This document shows positions 7,751 through 15,800 of a stretch of 17,728 nucleotides of DNA, piece after piece. Origin of the DNA: Desulfosporosinus sp. UBA4726 (GTDB taxonomy: Bacteria; Bacillota; Desulfitobacteriia; Desulfitobacteriales; Desulfitobacteriaceae); the NCBI GenBank assembly GCA_002404215.1, contig DHJG01000108.1, positions 1 to 17,728 of the forward strand. The letters are read 5' to 3'. The position numbers and the translations under genes are program-made. The notes below the pieces were generated by a model. It was not told the origin of the DNA and ran no database searches. It was given only the letters and a program-made list of their open reading frames with translations. The first letter of the stretch is position 1. Each line of letters begins with the position of its first letter.

Positions 7751-7994
7751 TTGATACCCTCCTCTTAATAAAAATAGTTTTCCGGCTATCTAAATGGATT
7801 GCCTTGGGTAATGTGGATAATAAGTGATAAAAAAATTACAAGAACTGACAGAGATGTTGACTTGGCCTGCGGTACTAAGAATTCCTGTACCACTCCTTTC
7901 TTAAAAAGTGAAATACGGACGTACCAACCAAACCTACATAAAGGACACCTTATGGCCGTTTCGTAAGACGCATATAACGCCACTATACATGAAA

Positions 7995-8011
7995 GAATGA
8001 TCTAATCATTC
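7995..8011. promoter_or_regulatory. Perfect inverted repeat at the transcription start, candidate operator
   Basis: GAATGAT (7995-8001) and ATCATTC (8005-8011) are exact inverted repeats around a 3-base centre. The site covers about +5 to +21 relative to the start predicted from the -10 box at 8023-8028, where a bound repressor would block transcription. The qmoA promoter has no equivalent at the same place, so if it is functional the two units would differ in this control. Confidence 0.4.
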
Positions 8012-8022
8012 TGATTAAATTA

Positions 8023-8051
8023 AGATTATCACTAAGGTTCCACTATGTCAA
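8023..8051 (-). promoter_or_regulatory. Strong sigma-A-type promoter for the membrane Hdr-like gene
   Basis: On the minus strand the -35 box is TTGACA (8051-8046), a full consensus match, and the -10 box is TAATCT (8028-8023), with a 17-base spacer and a TGA extension before the -10. The predicted start is near 8015, leaving about 265 bases of leader. Sequence and spacing match the promoter at 5324-5352 almost exactly. Confidence 0.68.
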
Positions 8052-8359
8052 TATTACTATGATACAATCATTAATTTCTATGTCACATTTTACTACTAAT
8101 CGTGTAATTCAGTAGGCCTTGCAAGCAATAGAGGCCTCTGAGTATCATCATAGGGATCTTCTTGATCTGATCATTTTCACTTTTTAAAGAAATATTGTCT
8201 CTCATATTTGACACATTTTTTCTTTTTATCAATCTAAATGAAAGCAAGCATATCATGTTGCACCTAAAATCTCAATACAAATTATTTCATTATTCACAGT
8301 TAGTCGACAATATATGCTACTTGATTGAGTTAGCCTTATGCAGTCTGTTTAATTTTCGC

Positions 8360-9583
8360 TCATGCCTTCGCATAGATTTCAATAATTTTAACAATTACTT
8401 CCACTGCTTTTTCCATGGCGAATGTAGGGATAAACTCATATTTACCGTGGAAATTGTGTCCGCCAGTAAATATATTTGGGGTAGGTAAGCCCATATAAGA
8501 AAGCCTCGCTCCATCAGTACCACCACGAATCGGCCGAATATCTGGAACAACGCCCACCGCTTCCATCGCTTTTGAGGCAGTTTCAATAATATGTTTAACT
8601 GGTTCAATCTTCTCCTTCATATTGTAATATTGATCCTTAATTTCAATACTAAATATTCCTTGCCCATATTTTTCATTAAGTTTTGCAACAATATTCCGCA
8701 TGATTTCTTTTCTTTTTTCAAAAATGGCTGAATCAAAATCCCTTATGATATAACAAATTTCAGCTTCTTCGACATCCCCTTGAATATTGGTAAGGTGATA
8801 AAATCCTTCATACCCTTCCGTCTCTGAAGGTGTTTCGGTCTTTGGAAATTGATCGATATATTCTTGAGCAAGTAGACTGGCATTGATCATTTTCCCTTTT
8901 GCCGACCCAGGATGAATATTTCTCCCCTGGATTCTTACTTTTGCCCCAGCGGCATTAAAGTTTTCATATTCCAATTCTCCAATTGGGCCACCATCAATAG
9001 TATATGCAAACTCTGCACCAAACCTCTCAATATTAAAGTGATCAGCGCCCCTTCCCACTTCCTCATTTGGCGTAAATGCTATACATATCTTTCCATGTAA
9101 GATCTCTGTGTGGTTTTTCAGATACTCCATCGCTGTTAGAATTTCTGCAATACCAGCTTTATCATCTGCTCCCAGCAGTGTTGTCCCATCCGTTGTAATC
9201 AGCGTTTTTCCAATATAGTTCTTCAGTTCAGGGAAATCATTTGGTGATAATATAATTTTCTTATCTTGATTAAGTGTAATATTTCTGCCATCATAATTTT
9301 GAATTATTTGAGGATTTACTTCCTTACCAGCAATATCAGGACTTGTATCCATATGAGCAATAAAACCAAGGGCCGGAATATTCCTATCCGTATTTGCCGG
9401 CAAATGCGCCATTACATATCCATTTTCATCTAAGGAAACATCTTTTAAATCCAAGTTCTTTAATTCTTCCACGAGTATTCTAGCTAATGTTATCTGTCCC
9501 AGTGTCGTTGCTTCGGAATTGTCTTCAATAGACTGGGTATTAACTTTGACATACTTTAAAAATCTCTCAATCACCTTTGTCAT
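8360..9583 (-). CDS. pepT: Peptidase T (tripeptide aminopeptidase, M20B family)
   Basis: 407 residues, the usual PepT length. This cytoplasmic enzyme removes N-terminal residues from tripeptides using two zinc ions. The metal and catalytic residues are all recognisable: AHMDT (H77, D79), GADDKAG (D140 bridging), TPNEEVG (E174/E175), TIDGG (D197) and GGHNFHG near the C-terminus (H379). The dimerisation-domain motif HPGSAKGKMINA is also present. Residue positions agree closely with the enterobacterial enzyme. GGAGG lies 9 bases before the ATG. It is not part of either neighbouring Hdr-like unit and looks like an independent housekeeping gene; no clear promoter was identified. Confidence 0.95.
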   Translation of the reverse strand: MTKVIERFLKYVKVNTQSIEDNSEATTLGQITLARILVEELKNLDLKDVSLDENGYVMAHLPANTDRNIPALGFIAHMDTSPDIAGKEVNPQIIQNYDGRNITLNQDKKIILSPNDFPELKNYIGKTLITTDGTTLLGADDKAGIAEILTAMEYLKNHTEILHGKICIAFTPNEEVGRGADHFNIERFGAEFAYTIDGGPIGELEYENFNAAGAKVRIQGRNIHPGSAKGKMINASLLAQEYIDQFPKTETPSETEGYEGFYHLTNIQGDVEEAEICYIIRDFDSAIFEKRKEIMRNIVAKLNEKYGQGIFSIEIKDQYYNMKEKIEPVKHIIETASKAMEAVGVVPDIRPIRGGTDGARLSYMGLPTPNIFTGGHNFHGKYEFIPTFAMEKAVEVIVKIIEIYAKA

Positions 9584-9645
9584 ATTTTAATTCCTCCAAT
9601 ATCTTGACTATTTATCCACAGTATCTTAAACATTATTTTGTATCA

Positions 9646-9689
9646 ATATTTAAGCCTCAAAGCCTTACAAAGGCTTGAGGCTTAAATAT
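9646..9689 (-). terminator. Hairpin between the 41-residue gene and pepT, probable terminator
   Basis: An inverted repeat with arms 9646-9666 and 9670-9689, a 3-base loop and one bulged A gives about 20 paired bases, AT-rich at the base. It starts 12 bases beyond the stop of the small minus-strand gene at 9701-9826 and lies upstream of pepT. The minus-strand tail (UUGAUACAAAAUAAU) is not a clean U-run, but the AU-rich stem base supplies U residues. Confidence 0.6.
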
Positions 9690-9700
9690 ATTTGTCTTAA

Positions 9701-9826
9701 TCAGGACCCATTTCCAGTGGTCTCTTTGGCTTTTTTCTGCTCCTGTTTAGATTCTGCACTTCTAGAATCATACTTGGCACTGGTGAGACCTTTCGCTCTT
9801 TTTTGGATTTCACCTGATTTTTTCAT
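9701..9826 (-). CDS. Small basic hydrophilic protein, 41 residues, function unknown
   Basis: The frame opens with ATG at 9826 and ends with TGA at 9701. It has a textbook ribosome binding site, GGAGGT (9835-9840), 8 bases upstream, and a hairpin 12 bases downstream, so it looks like a real monocistronic gene although only 41 codons long. The product starts MKKSGEIQKRAKG and is rich in Lys, Ser, Glu and Gln, with no hydrophobic segment and no cysteine; it is probably disordered or a short helix. I do not recognise the family. A CATACTA box (minus strand, 9878-9872), 46 bases before the start, resembles the -10 of forespore sigma-G promoters. A small spore-specific protein is therefore one possibility, not established. 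Confidence 0.6.
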   Translation of the reverse strand: MKKSGEIQKRAKGLTSAKYDSRSAESKQEQKKAKETTGNGS

Positions 9827-10192
9827 AGTTCTTTACCTCCATGTTCCTCACTTTTTTAAACCTATATAATTTAGTATGTTTCAGTAAGCTTGAAATCATG
9901 TACTCAAAATTATCATTTTCGACGGAGTTATTAGTCGTGTACGTCTATTTAATATTTTCTATTCATATATATTTACTTTATCATGTCATGGGTAATATTG
10001 ATGTCTAACATCTTACCTTATTTATGTCGCCTAACTTACATAACCATCGTTTGAATGATTGCGTGCCGAAAGTATATGACTTTCATTTATACTTTTCATT
10101 AGTACAGTAAAACTTTCGTCACCTTTTCTATGAAATTAAATATGATGAGAAGAGAATAAATGCCCGAATTTCTTATAGATTGAGGTGATTGT
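9827..10192. other. Non-coding stretch between divergent small gene and cysteine desulfurase-like gene
   Basis: 366 AT-rich bases with no gene. The left end holds the ribosome binding site and candidate promoter of the 41-residue minus-strand gene. For the plus-strand gene at 10193, two weak promoter candidates are visible: TTGATG (9998-10003) with TTTATG 17 bases later, and a TTGAAT near 10050 with TATATG about 16 bases later. Neither is convincing. GAGGTGAT directly before the ATG at 10193 is the ribosome binding site. Nothing else was seen. Confidence 0.5.
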
Positions 10193-11506
10193 ATGAATTA
10201 TAAATTGGCGCGGTCCAATTACAGACATCTTATTGTCGGGGCGGACACCAAGGTCCCGCTCTACAACGGTCAATTAACAACTGCTATCAACTTCGATAAT
10301 GCGGCTTCAACTCCTCCCTTTGTTTCAGTAATTGAGGAAATAGTGAAATTTTCGGCCATGTATTCTTCCATACATCGTGGCACAGGGTATAAATCACAGT
10401 TTTCTTCCAATCTTTTTGAAGAAGCAAGGTCAATCGTTCTAAAATTTGTCAATGCCGATCCACTCCAAGATACAGTTATTTTTGTTAAAAATACGACGGA
10501 AGCGATCAATAAATTAGCTTATCGTCTTTGGGAAGGAAAGAAGAAAAGTGTTATCCTATCAACTTGTATGGAGCACCATTCAAACGATCTCCCGTGGCGA
10601 AATAAGTTTCAAGTAGATTATGTTCAAATAGACCCCTACGGAAAATTAAGTCTCGAAGACCTAGAAAGTAAATTAATCAAACATAAAGGCAATGTGAAGC
10701 TCGTAACCGTCACCGGGGCCTCGAATGTTACCGGATATGTAACCCCAATACATAAAATAGCTGAACTAGCTCACCGTTATCGAGCGAAAATACTTGTCGA
10801 TGGGGCTCAGCTGGTACCTCACAATGGCATCAACATGAAGCCGGAAAATCCGCTTCACCATATCGACTATCTGGCCTTCTCAGCCCATAAAATGTATGCC
10901 CCTTTTGGCATTGGTGTACTCATTGGCCCAAAAGAAACGTTTAGACAGGGTATCTCTGAAATCGTAGGCGGAGGTACAGCGGAAACCGTCACCCATGATT
11001 GGGTAGTGTGGGATAACCCTCCACACAAGGAAGAAGCTGGTTCCCCTAACGTTATGGGTGTTGTTGCTCTCGTAGCTGCGATTAAAACGCTAACAAGCAT
11101 AGGCATGAAGAATATTGATCACTATGAAACTCAACTTACAAACTATACCAATTCCAAGCTTAAATCAATCCCCGGCATTACGCTTTACTCCCAAACTGCC
11201 CCAAATGAACCACGAATTGGGGTTATACCTTTTAATATTAAGGGAATTGCGCATGAACAAGTTGCAACTATCCTATCTAATCAGGCGGGTATTGCCGTTC
11301 GCACTGGTTGTTTTTGTACTCAGCCCTATATCCAAAAGCTTTTATCTATTTCTTCAAAACAAATGGATTTCTATAGAAATAACACGAACACTTCTCGCCC
11401 AGGTGTGGTTCGAATTAGCTTCGGATTATACAACGACTTTGCTGAGATTGACGCTTTAACCCAGTTACTGGAAAAAATCATTAAGCACCCAAGAACTTAC
11501 ATCTAA
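10193..11506 (+). CDS. Class V aminotransferase, SufS-like cysteine desulfurase family
   Basis: 437 residues, a PLP enzyme of the fold that removes sulfur from cysteine to form an enzyme persulfide. Visible motifs: NFDNAAST (33-40), a histidine pair (H128-H129) for cofactor stacking, VDGAQLVPHN with D203, the PLP lysine K233 in FSAHKMYAP, and RTGCFCTQPYI with C375 aligning to the active cysteine of SufS (GHHCAQP). A second cysteine, C373, makes a CXC at that site, which SufS does not have. RPGVVRISFGLYND near the C-terminus is typical of the family. About 30 residues precede the first motif. The ATG has GAGGTGAT before it. A DsrE-family gene follows 70 bases later on the same strand, consistent with a sulfur-transfer pair. 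Whether the substrate is cysteine or another amino acid cannot be decided from sequence. Confidence 0.85.
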   Translation: MNYKLARSNYRHLIVGADTKVPLYNGQLTTAINFDNAASTPPFVSVIEEIVKFSAMYSSIHRGTGYKSQFSSNLFEEARSIVLKFVNADPLQDTVIFVKNTTEAINKLAYRLWEGKKKSVILSTCMEHHSNDLPWRNKFQVDYVQIDPYGKLSLEDLESKLIKHKGNVKLVTVTGASNVTGYVTPIHKIAELAHRYRAKILVDGAQLVPHNGINMKPENPLHHIDYLAFSAHKMYAPFGIGVLIGPKETFRQGISEIVGGGTAETVTHDWVVWDNPPHKEEAGSPNVMGVVALVAAIKTLTSIGMKNIDHYETQLTNYTNSKLKSIPGITLYSQTAPNEPRIGVIPFNIKGIAHEQVATILSNQAGIAVRTGCFCTQPYIQKLLSISSKQMDFYRNNTNTSRPGVVRISFGLYNDFAEIDALTQLLEKIIKHPRTYI

Positions 11507-11576
11507 TAGATGTTATATAATTCCTATTTCTACTTATAATAGGTTTTGTACATTGAAACTAAAGGGGTGCGAAATA

Positions 11577-12053
11577 TTGAACAAGAAAATGAACCTTCTC
11601 ATGTTTAGCGGCGAATATGATAAAGCTTTAGCCGCACTGATACTTGCCAACACTGCCAGAGAGCTGGAAGTCGATGTGACCATGTTCTTCGCGTTTTGGG
11701 GGCTTTTTCTAGTTCGCGATCCAGAAAAAGCGACATCAGAGGATAAAACGCTTTACGAAAAAATGTTCGGAATGGTCACTCCCAAGGGACCTGAGGAGTT
11801 GCCTCTCTCACGGATGAACCTGGCCGGTCTGGGGAAGCAAATGCTTCTTGACATGATGGACGATGACAAAACCCCTTCTTTAACAGACTTTCTAAATGGC
11901 GCAAGAAAAAAAGGGGTGAAATTTTACGGGTGTAAATTATCCGTGGATGTCATGGGCTTTAAAGCGGATGAACTACTTCCAGAAGTTAAAGTCATCACAG
12001 CAAAAGAGTACCTAGCCGATGCCCTGGACTCAGACATGCAACTCTTCATTTAG
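11577..12053 (+). CDS. DsrE/DsrF/DrsH-like family protein, putative sulfurtransferase
   Basis: 158 residues from the TTG at 11577. A longer frame to 11553 has no ribosome binding site, while AGGGGTG lies 7 bases before the TTG. The protein begins with a beta-strand and Gly-loop typical of the fold (NLLMFSGEYDKAL), contains the segment TMFFAFWG, and carries a single cysteine, C119, in YGCKLSVDVMGF. This matches the C-x-[MLS]-S-x-D-x-MG pattern of DsrE2-type proteins. In this family the cysteine can carry a persulfide; some members are only annotated as peroxiredoxin-like. It follows the cysteine desulfurase-like gene and probably shares its transcript; receiving sulfur from that enzyme is an inference. 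Its TAG ends at the base next to the stop codon of the convergent RNase H gene. Confidence 0.82.
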   Translation: MNKKMNLLMFSGEYDKALAALILANTARELEVDVTMFFAFWGLFLVRDPEKATSEDKTLYEKMFGMVTPKGPEELPLSRMNLAGLGKQMLLDMMDDDKTPSLTDFLNGARKKGVKFYGCKLSVDVMGFKADELLPEVKVITAKEYLADALDSDMQLFI

Positions 12054-12686
12054 TTACTTCGTACTTATTCCCAGAGCTAGTTTGGCAAGCCGGTCTACGT
12101 AATCGTTAAACCGATCTCCGCTGTGACCGGTTACCTTTTTAAATTCGTACAATCCATGATGCTCTCTCATAAATGCCACATAGGCTTGCGTAAACTTATT
12201 TTTTGCTTGCCAATCTCCAGTAACCCAATGAGAAACTCCGGAATAGTCGTGATAGATCAGGATGCGAGCACTCAGCTTTTTGGCCTTTTCCACAGCATGC
12301 ACCACAGCCGCTAGTTCTCCAGCGACATTTCTCATGCTTGCTGCTTCTAGATCTTCCCCTACCCCATTGCTTTCAAAAATCACCTCTCCATCCTTGATAA
12401 AGGCATAACCATAGGAGTACCTGCCTTTGCAAAAGCTTCCGTCTGTATAGACCTCGTAGTCAATAGGTCCAATGGAATCGAGTGGAATATATTCCTTGCT
12501 ACTCTCGCTATGATCACTAGAAACACTGACGCTACCATTTTGCCACTCAAGTGCTTCAGCCTTCGTTTCAAACCCTTTAAACACAGCCCCCTTGTAGCCC
12601 TTAACTGATGCCTGACATTCCGCCCAGTTAGTGAAGATTCCTATTTTGGCCCCTTCTTTAACTACGTAGTAATTTTTTTTACCCAA
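12054..12686 (-). CDS. Ribonuclease H with N-terminal viroplasmin (hybrid-binding-like) domain
   Basis: 210 residues from a TTG at 12686, with GGAGG 8 bases upstream. Residues 4-48 form the caulimovirus viroplasmin domain found at the N-terminus of eukaryotic-type RNases H1 (YYVVKEGAKIGIFTNW...KGFETKAEAL), which helps bind RNA/DNA hybrids. A polar linker of about 25 residues follows. The RNase H domain (77-206) has the full acidic set D82 (YTDGS), E124 (GELAA), D147 (YHDYSG) and D198 (NDYVDRLA), plus H188 in TGHSGD. The enzyme degrades RNA in RNA/DNA hybrids. It is divergent from the downstream oxidoreductase gene, with 130 bases between them, and converges on the DsrE-like gene with no spacing. 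Confidence 0.93.
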   Translation of the reverse strand: MGKKNYYVVKEGAKIGIFTNWAECQASVKGYKGAVFKGFETKAEALEWQNGSVSVSSDHSESSKEYIPLDSIGPIDYEVYTDGSFCKGRYSYGYAFIKDGEVIFESNGVGEDLEAASMRNVAGELAAVVHAVEKAKKLSARILIYHDYSGVSHWVTGDWQAKNKFTQAYVAFMREHHGLYEFKKVTGHSGDRFNDYVDRLAKLALGISTK

Positions 12687-12816
12687 AGCTTGTCCCTCCT
12701 TAAAACCTTAATCTCGATAGTTCGTCTGATATAAACCATTTAATGAATGATATTCCTTTAATAATAAAATAATAAGTTATAGTCGAGCAAAACACAAATG
12801 AAGGAGGTCTGTCTTC

Positions 12817-15800
12817 GTGACTAAAGTAATGAAAACTATGGATGGAAATCAAGCAGCCGCATTGGCTTCTTATGCGTTAACCGAAGTCGCTGCTATCTTT
12901 CCAATTACACCTTCTACGCCGATGGCTGAAGGCGTTGACGAGTGGTCTGCACATGATAGGAAGAATTTATTCGGCCAACCCGTAAACGTCTCTGAAATGC
13001 AGTCTGAGGCAGGTGCTGCCGGTGCCTTGCACGGTTCTTTGCAAGCAGGAGCACTCTCGACTACCTATACTGCTTCTCAGGGTCTACTCTTAATGATCCC
13101 AGATATGTACAAAATAGCCGGGGAACTGTTGCCAACTGTATTTCATGTAACCGCTCGTGCTATTGCTGCACATGCTTTGTCCATCTTTGGGGACCATCAA
13201 GATGTTATGGCTTGTCGCCAAACTGGTTTTGCCCTCTTGGCTTCTTCAAGTGTTCAAGAGGCTCACGATTTAGCTTACACTGCCCATCTCTCGACAATTA
13301 AATCCCGAATACCCTTTCTGCATTTTTTTGATGGATTCCGAACCTCTCATGAGATTCAGAAGATTGAAGTGATAAATGAACAGGATATTGCCAAAATTGT
13401 GGATTGGCAGGCCATCCAGACTTTTCGTGATCATGCCCTAACACCAGACCATCCAGTTGCACGAGGGACAGCCCAAAACCCAGACATCTATTTCCAGGGC
13501 CGAGAAGTCGCTAACCATTTTTATGATGCAGTTCCAGACATTGTCGAGAACTATATGCAAGAAATCAAACAAATTACGGGTAGAGAGTATCATCCCTTTA
13601 ATTATTACGGTTCACCTGATGCGGAATATGTTATTGTCGCCATGGGCTCTGTTTGTGAAACAATTGAAGAAACCATAGATCACCTCATGGCCAAAGGGGA
13701 AAAGGTCGGCGTAATGATTGTCCACCTCTACCGGCCGTTCTCTGGAAAATACTTCATGAACGTTCTACCAAAAACAGTGAAAAAAATTGCCGTCCTCGAT
13801 CGCACCAAAGAGCCAGGATCGTTGGCTGAACCCTTATGCCTCGATGTCGTTCATCTCTTTTATAAGAGCGAGATCAAGCCGCTTATAGTAGGAGGTCGTT
13901 ACGGCTTAGGTTCTAAGGATACCCGCCCTGCCCAGATTATTGCGGTCTTTGAAAACCTCAAACAAGCTCATCCCAAAGATGGATTTACCATTGGAATCAC
14001 GGATGATGTCTCGAACACCTCTCTTCCTGAAGTGGATCTTGTAGAAACAGCACCTAAAGGAACCATCAGTTGTAGATTTTATGGCTTAGGTTCTGACGGA
14101 ACAGTCGGAGCCAACAAATCCGCTATTAAGATCATCGGTGATAAGACCCCTCTTTATGCCCAAGGTTATTTTTCTTATGACAGTAAAAAATCGGGTGGCA
14201 CCACTATTTCCCACTTACGTTTTGGCAAGAAGCCCATTCAATCTACTTACTTGGTGGATCATGCAGACTACATTGCCTGCCATAACAAATCGTTTATTTA
14301 CAACTACGATTTATTAAAAGGACTTAAGCCTAACGGAGCGTTTGTTTTAAATTGCCCCTGGAAACCTGAAGAATTAGACAAGGAACTTCCAGCCTCACTG
14401 CGCCGACATATCGCCAAAAACAATATCAATTTCCATATTATTGATGCAGTTAGCATCGCCTCCGAGATTGGTCTAGGCGGAAGAATCAATATGATTATGC
14501 AGGCTGCCTTCTTTAAGCTAGCCAATGTTATCCCTATCGACGATGCCGCCAACTACTTAAAAGAATCCATCGCGAAAACATACGGTAAAAAAGGCCAGAA
14601 AATTGTGGATATGAATAATGTCGCTGTGGATCGCGGCCTAGAATCTTTGCAAAAGGTCACTATTCCAGAGTCCTGGGCCAATGCGGAATCAGAGGAAAGC
14701 CCGACGGTTGACGAACCTGATTTTATCAGAGACATCCAACGTCCTATGGCTCGAAACGAAGGAGACGATCTTCCTGTCAGTACATTCGTAGGCATGGAGG
14801 ACGGCACCTTCCCCGTGGGTACAACGACCTATGAAAAACGCAGAATTGCTGTCATGATCCCTGAGTGGCAAATTGACAAGTGTATCCAATGCAACCAGTG
14901 TTCCTTAGTTTGTCCGCACGCCACTATTCGACCATTCTTGCTTACTAGCGAGGAAAAATCCAAAGCCCCAGAGACTTTCCATACGAAAAAACCGATTGGT
15001 AAAGGATTAGAAGGCCTATACTATCGCATCCAGGTCGATCCTTTAGATTGTACGGGATGCGGTAACTGTGCTGATGTCTGTCCTGCCCCTGGAAAGGCTA
15101 TCATTATGGGACAGGCCGAACCCCAAATCAATGCACAGACGGACAACTGGTACTTTGCTTGCACCGTTACCGAGAAGAAAGGTTTAATGGATTCAAAAAG
15201 TGTTAAAGGTAGTCAGTTTCTGACTCCACTCTTTGAATTTAGCGGAGCCTGCCCAGGGTGTGGAGAAACAGCTTACATCAAGCTTCTTACTCAATTATAC
15301 GGAGATCGTATGATGATTGCCAATGCCACTGGGTGCTCTTCCATATACGGTGCTAGTGCTCCTTCAGTTCCTTATACTACAAATCCAGAGGGCAAAGGCC
15401 CTGCATGGGCAAATTCGCTATTTGAAGATAACGCCGAATACGGATATGGAATGTACCTAGGCGTTAAACAAAATCGAGACAATTTAGCGAATTTAATTAA
15501 ACAATCCTTAGATAGCCCCATTTCTGAGAGCCTTAAATCAGCCTTCCAAGAATGGCTTGCCGGAAAGGATGATGGGGAAGCATCAAAGGCTGCAACTGCA
15601 AAAATATTGACGGCCCTTATGACTATTCCAGAGTCTGACAAGGCACTTGCCCATGCTATCTTAACCAAAAAAGATTACCTCATTAAGCGGTCACAATGGA
15701 TGATCGGCGGGGATGGCTGGGCGTATGATATCGATTACGGTGGATTGGACCATGTTTTGGCTTCCGGTGACGATGTCAATATCCTCGTACTCGACACTGA

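Larger units (their letters stand above)
7751..8359. other. Non-coding stretch: leader and promoter of the 686-residue gene, then empty sequence
   Basis: No credible gene. Read on the minus strand: 8052-8359 (downstream of the peptidase T stop) shows no convincing terminator, only a short palindrome AGAGGCCTCT near 8130 and scattered GATC runs. Next come a strong promoter (8023-8051), an inverted repeat at the predicted transcription start (7995-8011), and a leader of about 265 bases ending in the GAGGAGG before the ATG at 7750. The leader holds one small inverted repeat (GGTAC 7871-7875 with GTACC 7887-7891). A GTG-started frame at 7786-7983 lacks a ribosome binding site and is not called. 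Confidence 0.6.

Noticed and set aside
7786..7983. Minus-strand frame of 65 codons with a hydrophobic C-terminal stretch, just upstream of the membrane Hdr-like gene
   Set aside because: It starts at GTG with no ribosome binding site, lies wholly within the leader after a strong promoter, and an internal AAGGAG has no start codon at proper spacing.
8120..8140. AGGCCT repeats as a terminator for pepT
   Set aside because: The pairing is only a 10-base self-complementary site without a loop or a U-run, so it cannot act as a terminator.
8195..8488. Plus-strand 97-codon frame overlapping the 3' end of pepT
   Set aside because: It is antisense to well-conserved PepT codons, has no ribosome binding site, and its composition is that of AT-rich noise.
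9998..10026. Third copy of the twin promoter in front of the cysteine desulfurase-like gene
   Set aside because: Only GTAATATTGA is shared; the -10 position reads TTTATG and the conserved spacer is absent.
11553..11576. Eight-residue extension of the DsrE-like protein from a TTG at 11553
   Set aside because: The extension runs across the AGGGGTG ribosome binding site of the internal TTG at 11577 and has no site of its own.
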